NCBI GenBank assembly: GCA_903929135.1
Contig: CAIYTH010000002.1
Coordinates: forward strand, 117,402 to 181,401
Length of the DNA: 64,000 nt
Direction of reading: 5' to 3'
From: an uncultured Chlorobiales bacterium
GTDB taxonomy: Bacteria > Bacteroidota > Chlorobiia > Chlorobiales > Chlorobiaceae
The position numbers and the translations under genes are program-made. Shown here in pieces: positions 9,834 through 19,700 of this stretch. Position 1 is the stretch's first letter; each line of letters opens with the position of its first letter. A model generated the notes under the pieces. It ran no database searches, was not told the DNA's origin, and saw only the letters and a list, made by a program, of their open reading frames with translations.

Positions 9834-10289
9834 ATGAAACAAATGTTATCCAGTATAGGTAATCGTGAATGGCTTCGGTCGAGTAGAGATAAAGTAGCGT
9901 TTTGGGTAAGCCTAGTTATGCTTTCAGTTGTAATGAGTGTATGGTGGGAGATGTTTCGTTTTGCCAAAGAACTTCGAGTGCCGGTATGGAGTCGTATTAT
10001 ACCTTATCCATATTTATTGCCCTATTATATGGTTGTTATTTCTCTTTTGCCTGCTGCATTTGTTACTAAATCATTTCGCAATTCTTTTTTGTCAGTATTT
10101 GCGTGTGTTATAATATCGTCTTTGTGGCCATCAATTATAGTGTTGATGAGTGTGGCGTACCATCCTATAGTTAACGGCTTGCTAAGCTACTTGTTTGTGT
10201 TGGTTTGGATATGTATGCTTCCTTTGTGCCTTCTTGTTCTAATTCGGGCAGTACATTTTTTTATAAAGAAGATTAATGTAAAAATCTAA
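9834..10289 (+). CDS. Four-helix inner-membrane protein, candidate immunity protein of the second cassette
   Basis: 151 residues, A+T-rich, with four hydrophobic segments at about 22-42, 55-78, 85-108 and 116-145. The N-terminus is basic (MKQMLSSIGNREWLRSSRDK) and so is the C-terminus (FFIKKINVKI). No family recognised. It ends 11 bases before the second effector gene, the same arrangement as in the other two cassettes, where a small or exported gene directly precedes the effector. A polytopic membrane protein would suit protection against an envelope-active enzyme. The immunity role is inference. The ATG at 9834 has no clear ribosome site, so the start is uncertain. Confidence 0.65.
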   Translation: MKQMLSSIGNREWLRSSRDKVAFWVSLVMLSVVMSVWWEMFRFAKELRVPVWSRIIPYPYLLPYYMVVISLLPAAFVTKSFRNSFLSVFACVIISSLWPSIIVLMSVAYHPIVNGLLSYLFVLVWICMLPLCLLVLIRAVHFFIKKINVKI

Positions 10290-10300
10290 AGAAGAGCATT

Positions 10301-10726
10301 ATGCCATATCTTACAATCAATGAAGTAGGCTTGTTTTCACAGAAGCCAGATGGCTCTTACTCAGTATCAGGACATATGTGGTATCAGCTGACCGATGACC
10401 ATGGTGCAACATTTAGTTATGGCTTCGGCCCAAAAGGAGGCCCGGAAGCATGGGGGCCGGGAGAGGTGAATAGGATTGATAGTTCGTATTACAGTGATCG
10501 TTCATATTCGCGGCAGGTATGGATCTCGCAAGATCGATATGATGCCATGAAAGCATTTGGAGAAGCTACGGCCAACGCGTCTTCGAATAGTTGGGTTTCA
10601 GTCAAAGGGGTTGTGATGGACAGTATCATACCTTTCAAATGTATTACAATGGCTTATTTAATAGTTGCGTTGATTACACATGGATGGCAATGGAGGTTGG
10701 CGGACTTAATCCGGGAAATGGAATAA
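10301..10726 (+). CDS. N-terminal part of the second effector (possible permuted papain-fold hydrolase), split by a frameshift
   Basis: Starts MPYLTINEVGLF at ATG 10301. The genuine reading is about the first 103 residues, up to SWVSVKG; the rest of this frame is out of phase. Inserting one G in the GGGG at 10607-10610 continues the domain into the next frame (KGGCDGQYHTFQMYYNG). The joined domain has GHMWYQL with a His, SYGFGP, and then NSCVDYTWMAM with a Cys. A His before an N-x-C motif is the order in circularly permuted papain-like (LRAT/YaeF-like) amidases and peptidases, so a peptidoglycan endopeptidase or amidase is plausible. That reading is tentative. The gene lies 11 bases after the four-helix membrane protein. 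Confidence 0.6.
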   Translation: MPYLTINEVGLFSQKPDGSYSVSGHMWYQLTDDHGATFSYGFGPKGGPEAWGPGEVNRIDSSYYSDRSYSRQVWISQDRYDAMKAFGEATANASSNSWVSVKGVVMDSIIPFKCITMAYLIVALITHGWQWRLADLIREME

Positions 10727-11916
10727 ATCCTGGAGGCTATCAGGGAGGGTTGTTGCCTCAGTTCAATTCCGGTCGAGTCGATGATGCACTGAACTCTTAC
10801 GAATACAAACGAAGTATAGGTGCAGACCAAACCAGTGCCTCAAGTTATGGGGGGTCGAATACGACATATTGGGATCCTGAATTAGGTTGGATTGCGCCTG
10901 AGGTTGTTGTTGAAGCAGAGCGCGTAAGTTCAGACAAGGTCTCAAATACGGAATATTCTCTGTGGCAGGCATACTCTAGCGGTTTGATGAGTTATGATAA
11001 CTACATGTATTTTACACAACCAGTTTCAAATTGGGTGGTGTCGAACCAAAACACAACACCAAATTACACCTCGTTGCAGAATCTCTCGCTTGATCCGATC
11101 GGGGCGTTTTATGACAGCCAGAGCACAACGTATGATCAAGCATTTTCGATAGCCGACAAGACAGGTGTGCTGGTGGATGGGATGGGGCGCAGGATGAGTC
11201 TGGCAAACATTCAGGTGCTCGACACGAACCACGATGGAGTGCTCAGCGTGTCAGAGGCATCTGGTTTGAGGTTGCTAACGGATCTGAACGAGAACGGGCA
11301 TCTCGATGCTGGGGAGCTCAACGCCGTGACTAGCGCGATCTGGTCGGTGGACTGGAGCAGGCTCACTCGTGGCAATGCGGTAACGGCAGGCAACGAGCCA
11401 GCTGCCCCGACGATGATAAGTCAGGAAAAACCTACGATCATCAATCTGAGCCAGACAACAGTTATCAATTTGGCTCAACCTGGGCAGGTCGATTTGACGC
11501 AGGCGGTCCCCTCTAGCAACTACCGTACGCTTCGTGACACGGATAATCGGTACTGGATAGATGCTAATACCTGGATCGACTGGCCGTCGAATTGGGTCAA
11601 GATCAACAATAGTAACAGGAACATCCTGATCGGCACGGATGGGATGGATTCGTTCGATGCAAGTTACTACAGTGCTGATGCGGCATATTTCCCGACACCG
11701 CTGACGCAATTCATGGGCGTAGGCGGAGATGATCTGGTGGGCGGGTCCGCGGGAACCGATACCAACTGGGGCGGAATCGGCAACGAAACGCTTCTTGGTT
11801 ATGCTGGAGACGACAAGCTGTACGGTGAGGATGGCGCTGAGTGTGAAAATAATTTTCAGGAACGATGGTTGAGAGGCAGGTTGATGTCTTTGAGATGGAT
11901 TGTTAAATGTAAATAA
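10591..11916 (+). CDS. C-terminal part of the second orphan effector cassette: end of enzyme domain, linker, truncated RTX start
   Basis: This frame continues the domain begun at 10301. Real coding sequence starts near 10610 (CDGQYHTFQMYYNG), and the codons before it are out of phase, so 10591 is not the biological start. After NSCVDYTWMAMEVGGLNP comes a spacer, an EYSLWQAYSSG motif also seen in the GH73 cassette, then the shared linker from LSLDPIGAFYDS (11083) with two EF-hand-like loops (DTNHDGVLSVSE, DLNENGHLDAGEL). It ends just after GYAGDDKLYGEDGA with a divergent tail of about 25 residues. The export signal is missing. Together the two frames make an orphan cassette of about 537 residues, probably not expressed as an active secreted protein. 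Confidence 0.68.
   Translation: MGFSQRGCDGQYHTFQMYYNGLFNSCVDYTWMAMEVGGLNPGNGINPGGYQGGLLPQFNSGRVDDALNSYEYKRSIGADQTSASSYGGSNTTYWDPELGWIAPEVVVEAERVSSDKVSNTEYSLWQAYSSGLMSYDNYMYFTQPVSNWVVSNQNTTPNYTSLQNLSLDPIGAFYDSQSTTYDQAFSIADKTGVLVDGMGRRMSLANIQVLDTNHDGVLSVSEASGLRLLTDLNENGHLDAGELNAVTSAIWSVDWSRLTRGNAVTAGNEPAAPTMISQEKPTIINLSQTTVINLAQPGQVDLTQAVPSSNYRTLRDTDNRYWIDANTWIDWPSNWVKINNSNRNILIGTDGMDSFDASYYSADAAYFPTPLTQFMGVGGDDLVGGSAGTDTNWGGIGNETLLGYAGDDKLYGEDGAECENNFQERWLRGRLMSLRWIVKCK
11083..11840 (+). repeat. Shared linker/RTX-start module, copy B
   Basis: Direct copy of A and C. From the codons for NEPAAPTM to RDTDNRYWI it is almost base-for-base identical to copy C (about 170 bases with one difference seen), while other parts differ by many substitutions. 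Homology stops at 11840, inside the third RTX motif. Confidence 0.82.
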
Positions 11917-12339
11917 TTAAATGTATTGATCTGATGTATATGCGGTTTATGAAATGTTATATATGTTGTTTATGTGCTTATGTTTTCTTGAGTAATATCA
12001 TATTTTTGTGTAAAAAATCATAAAGATATTATCCGGGAATCCCCCCTGAACCCCCACTCAGTCCACGGATATGGCCAGTACTTCCCACCTTCGGTGTTCA
12101 AGCGCCGATCATTACCATGGTCTCCTCTCATTCGGAGTGCGTTGTTGCTCGTGTCATGAGATTTCCCTTCATGTTGTGAAACACTCACCTGCCAATTTTT
12201 TACCGGTCATTGGCCAAATGGCTGAGAATGGCATTTTTTGCTGGCATGAAGCATACAGGTATGTCCGCACTCCTAGGTTTATAGATGCATCGAAGGGATG
12301 AATTCATCTTGAGTGCAGAAGAGTTCAAACGAGAGAATT
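11917..12339. other. A+T-rich spacer between the second and third cassettes
   Basis: No gene is supported. The element CTGAAcccccACTCAG at 12046-12061 repeats the one at 7682-7697. A 76-codon frame at 12071-12301 has no ribosome site and no recognisable domain. The region probably carries the promoter for the operon beginning at 12340, though none was identified. Confidence 0.4.
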
Positions 12340-13710
12340 ATGTCATTCGCAATTGATTTAAAGGGTTGGCTACAAAAGCAAGTGTGTCGAGGCAGATGGT
12401 GTGGCACGCAGACAATCGGCATTGGTCTGATTGTTTTAATCGGAGCGTTGTTGCCGTCGGCAGTCATTGATGCGGCATCGCTTGTGGGGAATGCAGCACA
12501 AAATGTAAGCGGTACGCAAGTTCCTGATCAGGTTGAGGTAAAAGAAATTGCTCATCTGTCCATTACGCGCGATGTCGATGGTTTGGCTTGGAGTCCGAAC
12601 GGCAAATACCTTGCGGCGCTTAGCTATTGGGGGTCGACGCTCACGATCTGGGATACCGAAACCTGGGTGAAGGTCAATGAATTTGTTCGCAGGGAGGGAG
12701 GAGCAATTGTCGAGTACGGATTAGATTTTTCATCGGACTATACCGTGCTCACTTCGACAATGATGCGCGCGTCGTTCGATCCGAACTATGACGATCAGTC
12801 GAAGTACTTCAATCTCATGGAGTGGGACATTCGAACCGGGAAGTATCTCCGAAGCCTGCCGTCAACGCCGATCCGCCTGCCAGATATGCGGGATCGATCA
12901 CGGATGCAGCTTTTTACCGTGTCCGGTGATCAACGCTTTGTCGCAGGCGTTAGCCGTGTTCTTGAGAATACCATTGCAGTGCTTGATCTCAGAACAGGCA
13001 AAGCCGTGTTTGCACGATCGATTCCGATTGACTGGGGCGTTGATCTGTCGGCGTCGAAAGCTTCAAAAACAGAGGGAATCCGTGCGTTATCATTATCAGC
13101 CGATGGTCGGTACCTGGCGGTCGGTACGAGTTCTGAACAAAGAACCAGACAAAATAAAACCCTGGCGGGGGGAGGCCGGGTCTATATCCTCGACACCATG
13201 ACCGGCAAGACCCTGAACTCGTTCTGGGCCTATCGCTGGGAGCCTGATTTTGAGCTGGATCATACTGATGCGGATGGATGGGTTGTGTATCGTCCGAGAG
13301 ATATCTACCGAGTGTGTAGCATAGCGCTCAGCCCTGACGGGCAATGGGTCGTGACGGGAAAGGATAGATTGTTTAACACCAAAACCGGCAACACGATAGC
13401 CGCCACGATCTGGAATGCACGGATCGGTGCCAAGGTCACGGATATGGAGGGCGATGTCTACCATGATGGGGCTATGGTGCTGGTCGACCCCATTAAGACC
13501 ATGGCATGGCATGATGACTGGCTAGCCATGATTAATCAGCTGGGTTCAGTACGAGTGTATTCGCTGCAGGACCCGAGCCACCCTCGGCTGCTGTTCAAGA
13601 GCAAGGGATACTGGATGGCCATCAATACCCGGCTTGCTGTATCAGGTGGCGGGCTGGTTGCATACAGCAATGGTAATCATATCCATGTTTTAAAAGTCAA
13701 TAACCATTAA
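12340..13710 (+). CDS. Exported WD40-like beta-propeller protein, partner (candidate immunity) of the RTX lipase
   Basis: 456 residues from ATG 12340, which has a GAGAG site; a GTG at 12313 in frame is less likely. Residues 1-48 form a signal peptide or anchor: basic start, then IGIGLIVLIGALLPSAV and an AVIDAAS-like cleavage site. The rest has repeated propeller blades such as VDGLAWSPNGKYLAALSYWG…LTIWDTET, ALSLSADGRYLAVGTSS and SIALSPDGQWVVTGKD, which fit WD40/YVTN-type repeats, so a periplasmic binding protein is likely. It ends 13 bases before the giant RTX gene, copying the spacing of the other two cassettes. It may neutralise or fold the lipase domain, or bind it before export; the sequence does not decide. 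No enzymatic motif was seen. Confidence 0.72.
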   Translation: MSFAIDLKGWLQKQVCRGRWCGTQTIGIGLIVLIGALLPSAVIDAASLVGNAAQNVSGTQVPDQVEVKEIAHLSITRDVDGLAWSPNGKYLAALSYWGSTLTIWDTETWVKVNEFVRREGGAIVEYGLDFSSDYTVLTSTMMRASFDPNYDDQSKYFNLMEWDIRTGKYLRSLPSTPIRLPDMRDRSRMQLFTVSGDQRFVAGVSRVLENTIAVLDLRTGKAVFARSIPIDWGVDLSASKASKTEGIRALSLSADGRYLAVGTSSEQRTRQNKTLAGGGRVYILDTMTGKTLNSFWAYRWEPDFELDHTDADGWVVYRPRDIYRVCSIALSPDGQWVVTGKDRLFNTKTGNTIAATIWNARIGAKVTDMEGDVYHDGAMVLVDPIKTMAWHDDWLAMINQLGSVRVYSLQDPSHPRLLFKSKGYWMAINTRLAVSGGGLVAYSNGNHIHVLKVNNH

Positions 13711-13723
13711 TCGGGAGCACACC

Positions 13724-16700
13724 ATGTTGACTGCCAAGGATTCGATCAACGCCAGCAACAATGCCTATTCCATTCATGAGACGTTTGCCTCTCTCCCGGG
13801 GTATAAGCAAATCGCCTTTGTCAAGGACGCTCGTACAGGCGTTCAGGCGGTTGCGTATCAAAATCTTGCAACTGGTGCTATTGTCATTGCGTATGAGGGG
13901 ACGAACCTGAGCGATCCTACCATGTACCTCAAGCAATTGGGTGCTGACTTTATGATTGCCGGCGGAGGAACACCTGATGCATTTAATGCGGGCCTCAACT
14001 TCTATCAAGATATTCGAGACCATAACCCGGGGGTGAGTATTTACGTCACGGGACACTCGTTTGGCGGGGCCATTGCTGAATATATTGGGTGGACCACTCC
14101 AACCCTTACTGGGGGCATCACCTGGGGGGCGCCCGGTATCGTTGATCCGAACTACTCTTTCGGTACGAATCTTTATAAAAGCTCAGATCCGGCAAATTTC
14201 TTCAATTACATCAATCAGCAGGACCCTGTCGGGACCTTTGTTCCTGATCGAAATAACGCCCAGCACTTCGGTCAGGAAATGACTTTTGGGGTGAGTGGTC
14301 CGAAAAATATCGATTACCACTATCTGCAGAGTTATTCGACAGCATACAGCAATACATCGCTGTATCGAACGGATAATACACCCTCGTCGACATCGTGGAT
14401 CGAGAGCCAGATTTATAGTCGGTCGTGGCAATTGTTGGGTGATGTCGATAGTCCTGACGGCACGGGCAAATCCCAGGTCTATGAATCTCGAGATGCCGAT
14501 ACGGGCAATGTGACCGTCGTGATGTCTCATCAGCAAGGAGATGCTGCGGGAGTTGACGGGTTAACATGGCAAACGTATGCGGATTCTGAAAAAACTTCAT
14601 TGACAAGCTCAATGAGGATAACGGAGGCAGATGGATCGATTACTGTGCAACTAGCCGGGGTGATTGATAATGTTCCATTTTCAAACTCAATGATCAGAGT
14701 CAATTCAAACGCAAATGTATCGTTTAGAGGCACTGGTAATATGATCTCGATAGACCGAGGTGCAACAATAACGTTCCTGGACGACAGTGCTTCCAATGAG
14801 CTAACACTTGCCAATGGAAAGAGATATGTGATCGGTGGCATGGCCACGGTGACGCACAACTTGGATGGAAGCCAACGAATTGCCTATCACAACACGGATG
14901 CACCTGACAGAATCGAGTGGCTCAGTTGCTCACCTGATGGCAACATGCAGGTCACGGTCGACGACGGTTTGGGAGGTCATGGGCAGATGGCCTATGACCG
15001 TGCGAGCGATACATGGACGGTATCGGGGCATGTGGGCGAGATTATGGATATCAATGAGCATTTCAATGTGGCTGCAGGCGCTACGGCCACCTTTACGGGG
15101 ACGGGTAATACGGTAATCGCTGAAAAGGGTGCAACGGTACGGTTTATCGATGATAGTGCCACGAATGTCATAACCTTGTCGAATGGTGAGCCGTATACGG
15201 TTGCAGGGCGTGCCGAGGTCACCACTGCAGGTAACACGACGACGGTTGTGTTTCTGAATTATGATGGAAGTACCCAGACCGACAAGATAGTCGATCTGGG
15301 TAATGGCAACATCCTGTTTGAAAACGGTAACGTCAATGGCAGTAAGAGCTATGCATTTTACAGCAACGAGACAGGTCAAAGCTCTGATCTGAGTAATTCT
15401 GCTGATGTGCTGTCATTAGAGTACGGGTTGTACAAGCAGGGGCTGCTTGATAATCAGGCATATCAGAGTTTGGAGAATTATACCTCGAATTCGCTGCTGA
15501 CGATCGAAAATCTAACGCCAAACTGGAACACGTGGCAGAACCTCTCGCTCGACCCGATCGGAGCGTTTTATGACAGCCAGAGCGAAACTTATGATCAAGC
15601 GTTGTCGATAGCCGACCAGACAGGTGTGCTGGTGGATGGGATGGGGCGCAGAGTGAGTCTGGCAAACATTCAGGCGCTCGACACGGATCACGATGGTGTG
15701 CTCGGTGTGTCAGAGGCGTTAGGTTTGAGGTTGCTAACGGATCTGAACGAGAACGGCCGTCTTGATGCTGGGGAGCTCAACGCCGTGACGAGCGCGATCT
15801 GGTCGGTGGACTGGAGCAGGCTCACTCGTGGCAATGCGCTAATGGCAGGCAACGAGCCAGCTGCCCCGACGATGATGAGTCAGGAAAAACCTACGATCAT
15901 CAATCTGAGCCAGACAACAGTTATCAATTTGGCTCAACCTGGGCAGGTCGATTTGACGCAGGCGGTCCCCTCTAGCAACTACCGTACGCTTCGTGACACG
16001 GATAATCGGTACTGGATCGCTTACCCCACTGACTGGATTGATTGGTCGCCAAGTCAGGTTAAAATCAATGACAGTACAAGAAACACTTTGATCGGCACGG
16101 ATGACAACGATAACTTCAATGCCAGTTACTACAGCGCCTATGCGCAGTGGTTCCCGACTCCGCTTACCAACTTTCTTGGTGGCGGTGGCGATGACCAAGT
16201 CGGGGGCTCCGGGGGTAATGACAGTATCTGGGGCGGTACGGGCAACGATACCCTTTACGGCTTTGCCGGCGATGACAAGCTCTATGGCGAGGAGGGGGCC
16301 GATACGCTTCTTGGGCAGGAGGGTAACGATTATCTGGATGGTGGCACAGGGGATGACCGGCTGTTCGGGTACGTCGGAAACGATATTCTCAATGGCGGGG
16401 ATGGCAACGACCTGCTCTACGGGTTTACACCGACGAACGATGCCCAGCAGACGCTGAATGAGGGCGAAACTGACGACGATTATCTTTACGGAGGTGCGGG
16501 TGACGACAGCCTTTATGGAGGTTTGGGTAACGACTACATGGATGGTGGTTCCGAAAACGATGCTCTTTTGGGAGGTCAGGGCAACGATATACTTTTTGGC
16601 AGCGCTGGAGCTGACGAACTGCAGGGCAACGAAGGCAACGACCAGCTCGTCGGAGGTACAGGTGACGACCACCTGTTTGGCCAGGTCGGCAACGATATTC

Positions 16701-19700
16701 TCTGGGGAGGGGATGGCAATGATTTGCTCGTCGGCTTCACAGCGTTGAACGATTCCCAACAAACACTTTATGCAGGAGAAGCTGACGACGATTGCCTCTA
16801 TGGTGGCGCTGGTGCTGATATCCTCAATGGTGGTCTGGGCAATGACTATCTGGATGGCGGCACCGAAAACGATCTGCTTTTCGGAGGCCAGGGAGACGAC
16901 AAGCTCTTCGGGGGCGATGGAGCCGATGAACTGCAGGGAAACGAAGGCAACGATCAGCTTGTGGGTGGAGCGGGAGACGATAAGCTGTTCGGGCAGGTCG
17001 GTAATGACACGCTCTGGGGCGGAGACGGGAACGACATCATGGTCGGGTTCACGGCCAGTAATGAAACGAAACAGACACTCAATGTCGGAGAAACCGACGA
17101 CGACGTGCTCTATGGCGAAGGCGGCAACGACAATATCTATGGTGGTTTGGGCAACGACAGCCTCGATGGTGGTACAGGCAATGATATCCTGCTTGGCGGG
17201 GAAGGCAACGATACCCTGTTCGGCGGCGACGGCAACGATGAACTGCAGGGCAATGAGGGTAACGACCAGCTCGTGGGAGGCACGGGAGACGACAAACTGT
17301 TCGGGCAGGTCGGCAACGACACGCTGTGGGGCGGAGACGGCAACGATCTCCTTATGGGCTTTACCGGCAGCAACGAATCAAAGCAGACCCTGAGTGCTGG
17401 TGAAACTGACGATGACACCCTGTATGGCGGTTCCGGGAGCGACATTCTCATCGGCGGTCTGGGTAATGACCTGTTGTATGGCGGCGATGATCGCGACGAA
17501 CTGCAGGGCGGAGCCGGCAACGACCAGCTCTATGGCGATGCCGGCGACGACAATCTGTTCGGAGAGGCAGGGGATGACATTCTGTATGGCGGCGACGGTG
17601 ACGATGTGCTTGTCGGTTTCACGGCAAGCAATGAGGCCCAGCAGACCCTGAACCCCGGAGAAACGGACAATGACTATCTCTATGGCGGTGCCGGTCATGA
17701 TACGCTCATCGGCGGTGTCGGGGACGATTATCTGGATGGCGGTGAAGGCGCCGACACCATGGTGGGTGGCACGGGTAACGACACCTATATCGTCAACAGC
17801 GTCAACGACTCCATCTACGAAGGCGTCGGAGAAGGGTATGACACGGTGATGATCAACACGAACTACCTTCTGAATGCCAATATCGAAGAGCTTCGGCTGC
17901 TCGAGGGTGCAAGCATCAACGGGACGGGCAACGCGCTCGACAATCTGATCGTAGGAAACAGCTCGGACAATATTCTCGACGGCGTCACCGGTGCCGATAT
18001 CATGATCGGCGGAAAGGGCAATGATATCTATTACGTGGACAATGTCGGGGATGTGGTGACGGAACTTGCCGCTGAAGGCACGGACACAGTGCAGAGCAGC
18101 ATCAGTTATACGCTTGGAAGCAATGTCGAGAATCTGGTGCTCCTCGATTTTTCGAAGCCGGAAAGCGGTCTGGTCGACGGTCAGCAGGTGCTGGTATACG
18201 GCTACCCGAAGCGAAACGAACTCGATTACATGCAGGGGGATGCGGTCCAGAATTACCTGGGCACCTGCGCGCTTACCTCGATTGCCAATCTTATCACCCA
18301 GACTGGGCGGCCGACGAGCGAAAGTCAGGTAGTCAACCTGGCGATCCAGAACAACTGGGCGGTGAACAATCCCAGCCTTCCTGCCTGGCAGTTGGGCGGA
18401 TCGAACGTCAACCAGCAAAGGTCGATTCTCGATAGTTATGGCGTTCGCAACGATGTTGTGATGGGCTACAACGAAACGGGCATAGCAAACCTGGTCCGGA
18501 GCGGACGCGGTGTGATCATTTCAGTGAATGCCGGTCAGTTGTGGGGTGATGCGTCCTATAACGGCAATGGTGGTGCCAACCATGCTGTAACTCTGACAGG
18601 GGCAATGTACTGTGAGAGTGATGGCCACCTGATGGGTTTCTATATTGCCGACTCCGGACGCGGCATGGTCAGTGACATGACCAGGTATGTCGATATCGCG
18701 ACATTCCAAAAAGCTGCGAATGTTACGGGTGGCTACTCAATTTATACCGTTGCGCCAATCAAGTTCTGGCAGGAGAATATTTATGGCACCGGCAATGACC
18801 TGGACAATACGCTGGTCGGCAACCGGGGAGACAACGTGCTTATGGGTCTTACTGGCAACGACATCCTGCAGGGCGCGGGCGGCAACGACACTCTGACTGG
18901 CGGTATCGGCGACGATACGCTGGATGGAGGCACGGGCGATGACACCTACCAGTTCAACCTGGGGGATGGTCATGAGGTGATTAAGGATAGCCAAGGGACC
19001 GATATTCTGTTATTTGGTCAAGGCATCCAGGTAAGCGATGTGTCGGTGATTCGAAATGGGACCAGCCTGAGCCTGATCGTGTCCGGTCATGATAGCGTGA
19101 GGATTGACGGCATGTCCGGTGACGGGAACAATGCGATTGACCAGGTCCGGTTTGCCGATGGCATGGTCTGGTATGCCCTTGCTGACGGGAGCGGTTTCAA
19201 TGCAAGTCTGAGCGGTTGGGTGCTTATCGGTGGGCAGACAGTGCAGGGCCAGACGCTCACGTTGTCCAATACCCTGTCCGACCCGGATGGCCTGGGGGTG
19301 ATGCATTACCAGTGGCAGAAGAGCAGTGATGGCGAGACGTGGAATGACCTTGACGGAGCGACGGGATTGTCATATACCTTGGGTCAATCAGATGTGAATC
19401 AACGGTTGCGTGCCCATGTCAGTTATATCGATGGGCGAGGAAATGTGGAAGGTGTGATAACGCTGATGACCGATTCCGTGACTAATGTCAACGATGCACC
19501 GATGGGTACAGTGACAGTGGCAGGTCTATCGATGCAGGGCCAGGTGCTGACTGCAAGCAATACGCTTGCCGATGCTGACGGCTTGGGTATGATCAGCTAC
19601 CAGTGGCAGTCGAGCAGCGATGGGGTAAGGTGGACGAACATCGCCGGAGCGATGTCGGCAGCCTATACGTTGACGCAAAGGGAGGTTGGCCACCAGGTGC

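Noticed and set aside
12071..12301. 76-codon plus-strand frame
   Set aside because: No ribosome site, no domain, composition of non-coding A+T-rich DNA.
15839..16762. Long minus-strand frames inside the RTX gene (also 20789-21829, 17378-18418)
   Set aside because: Shadows of the repetitive RTX coding strand; valine/isoleucine repeats follow the plus-strand 27-base periodicity.
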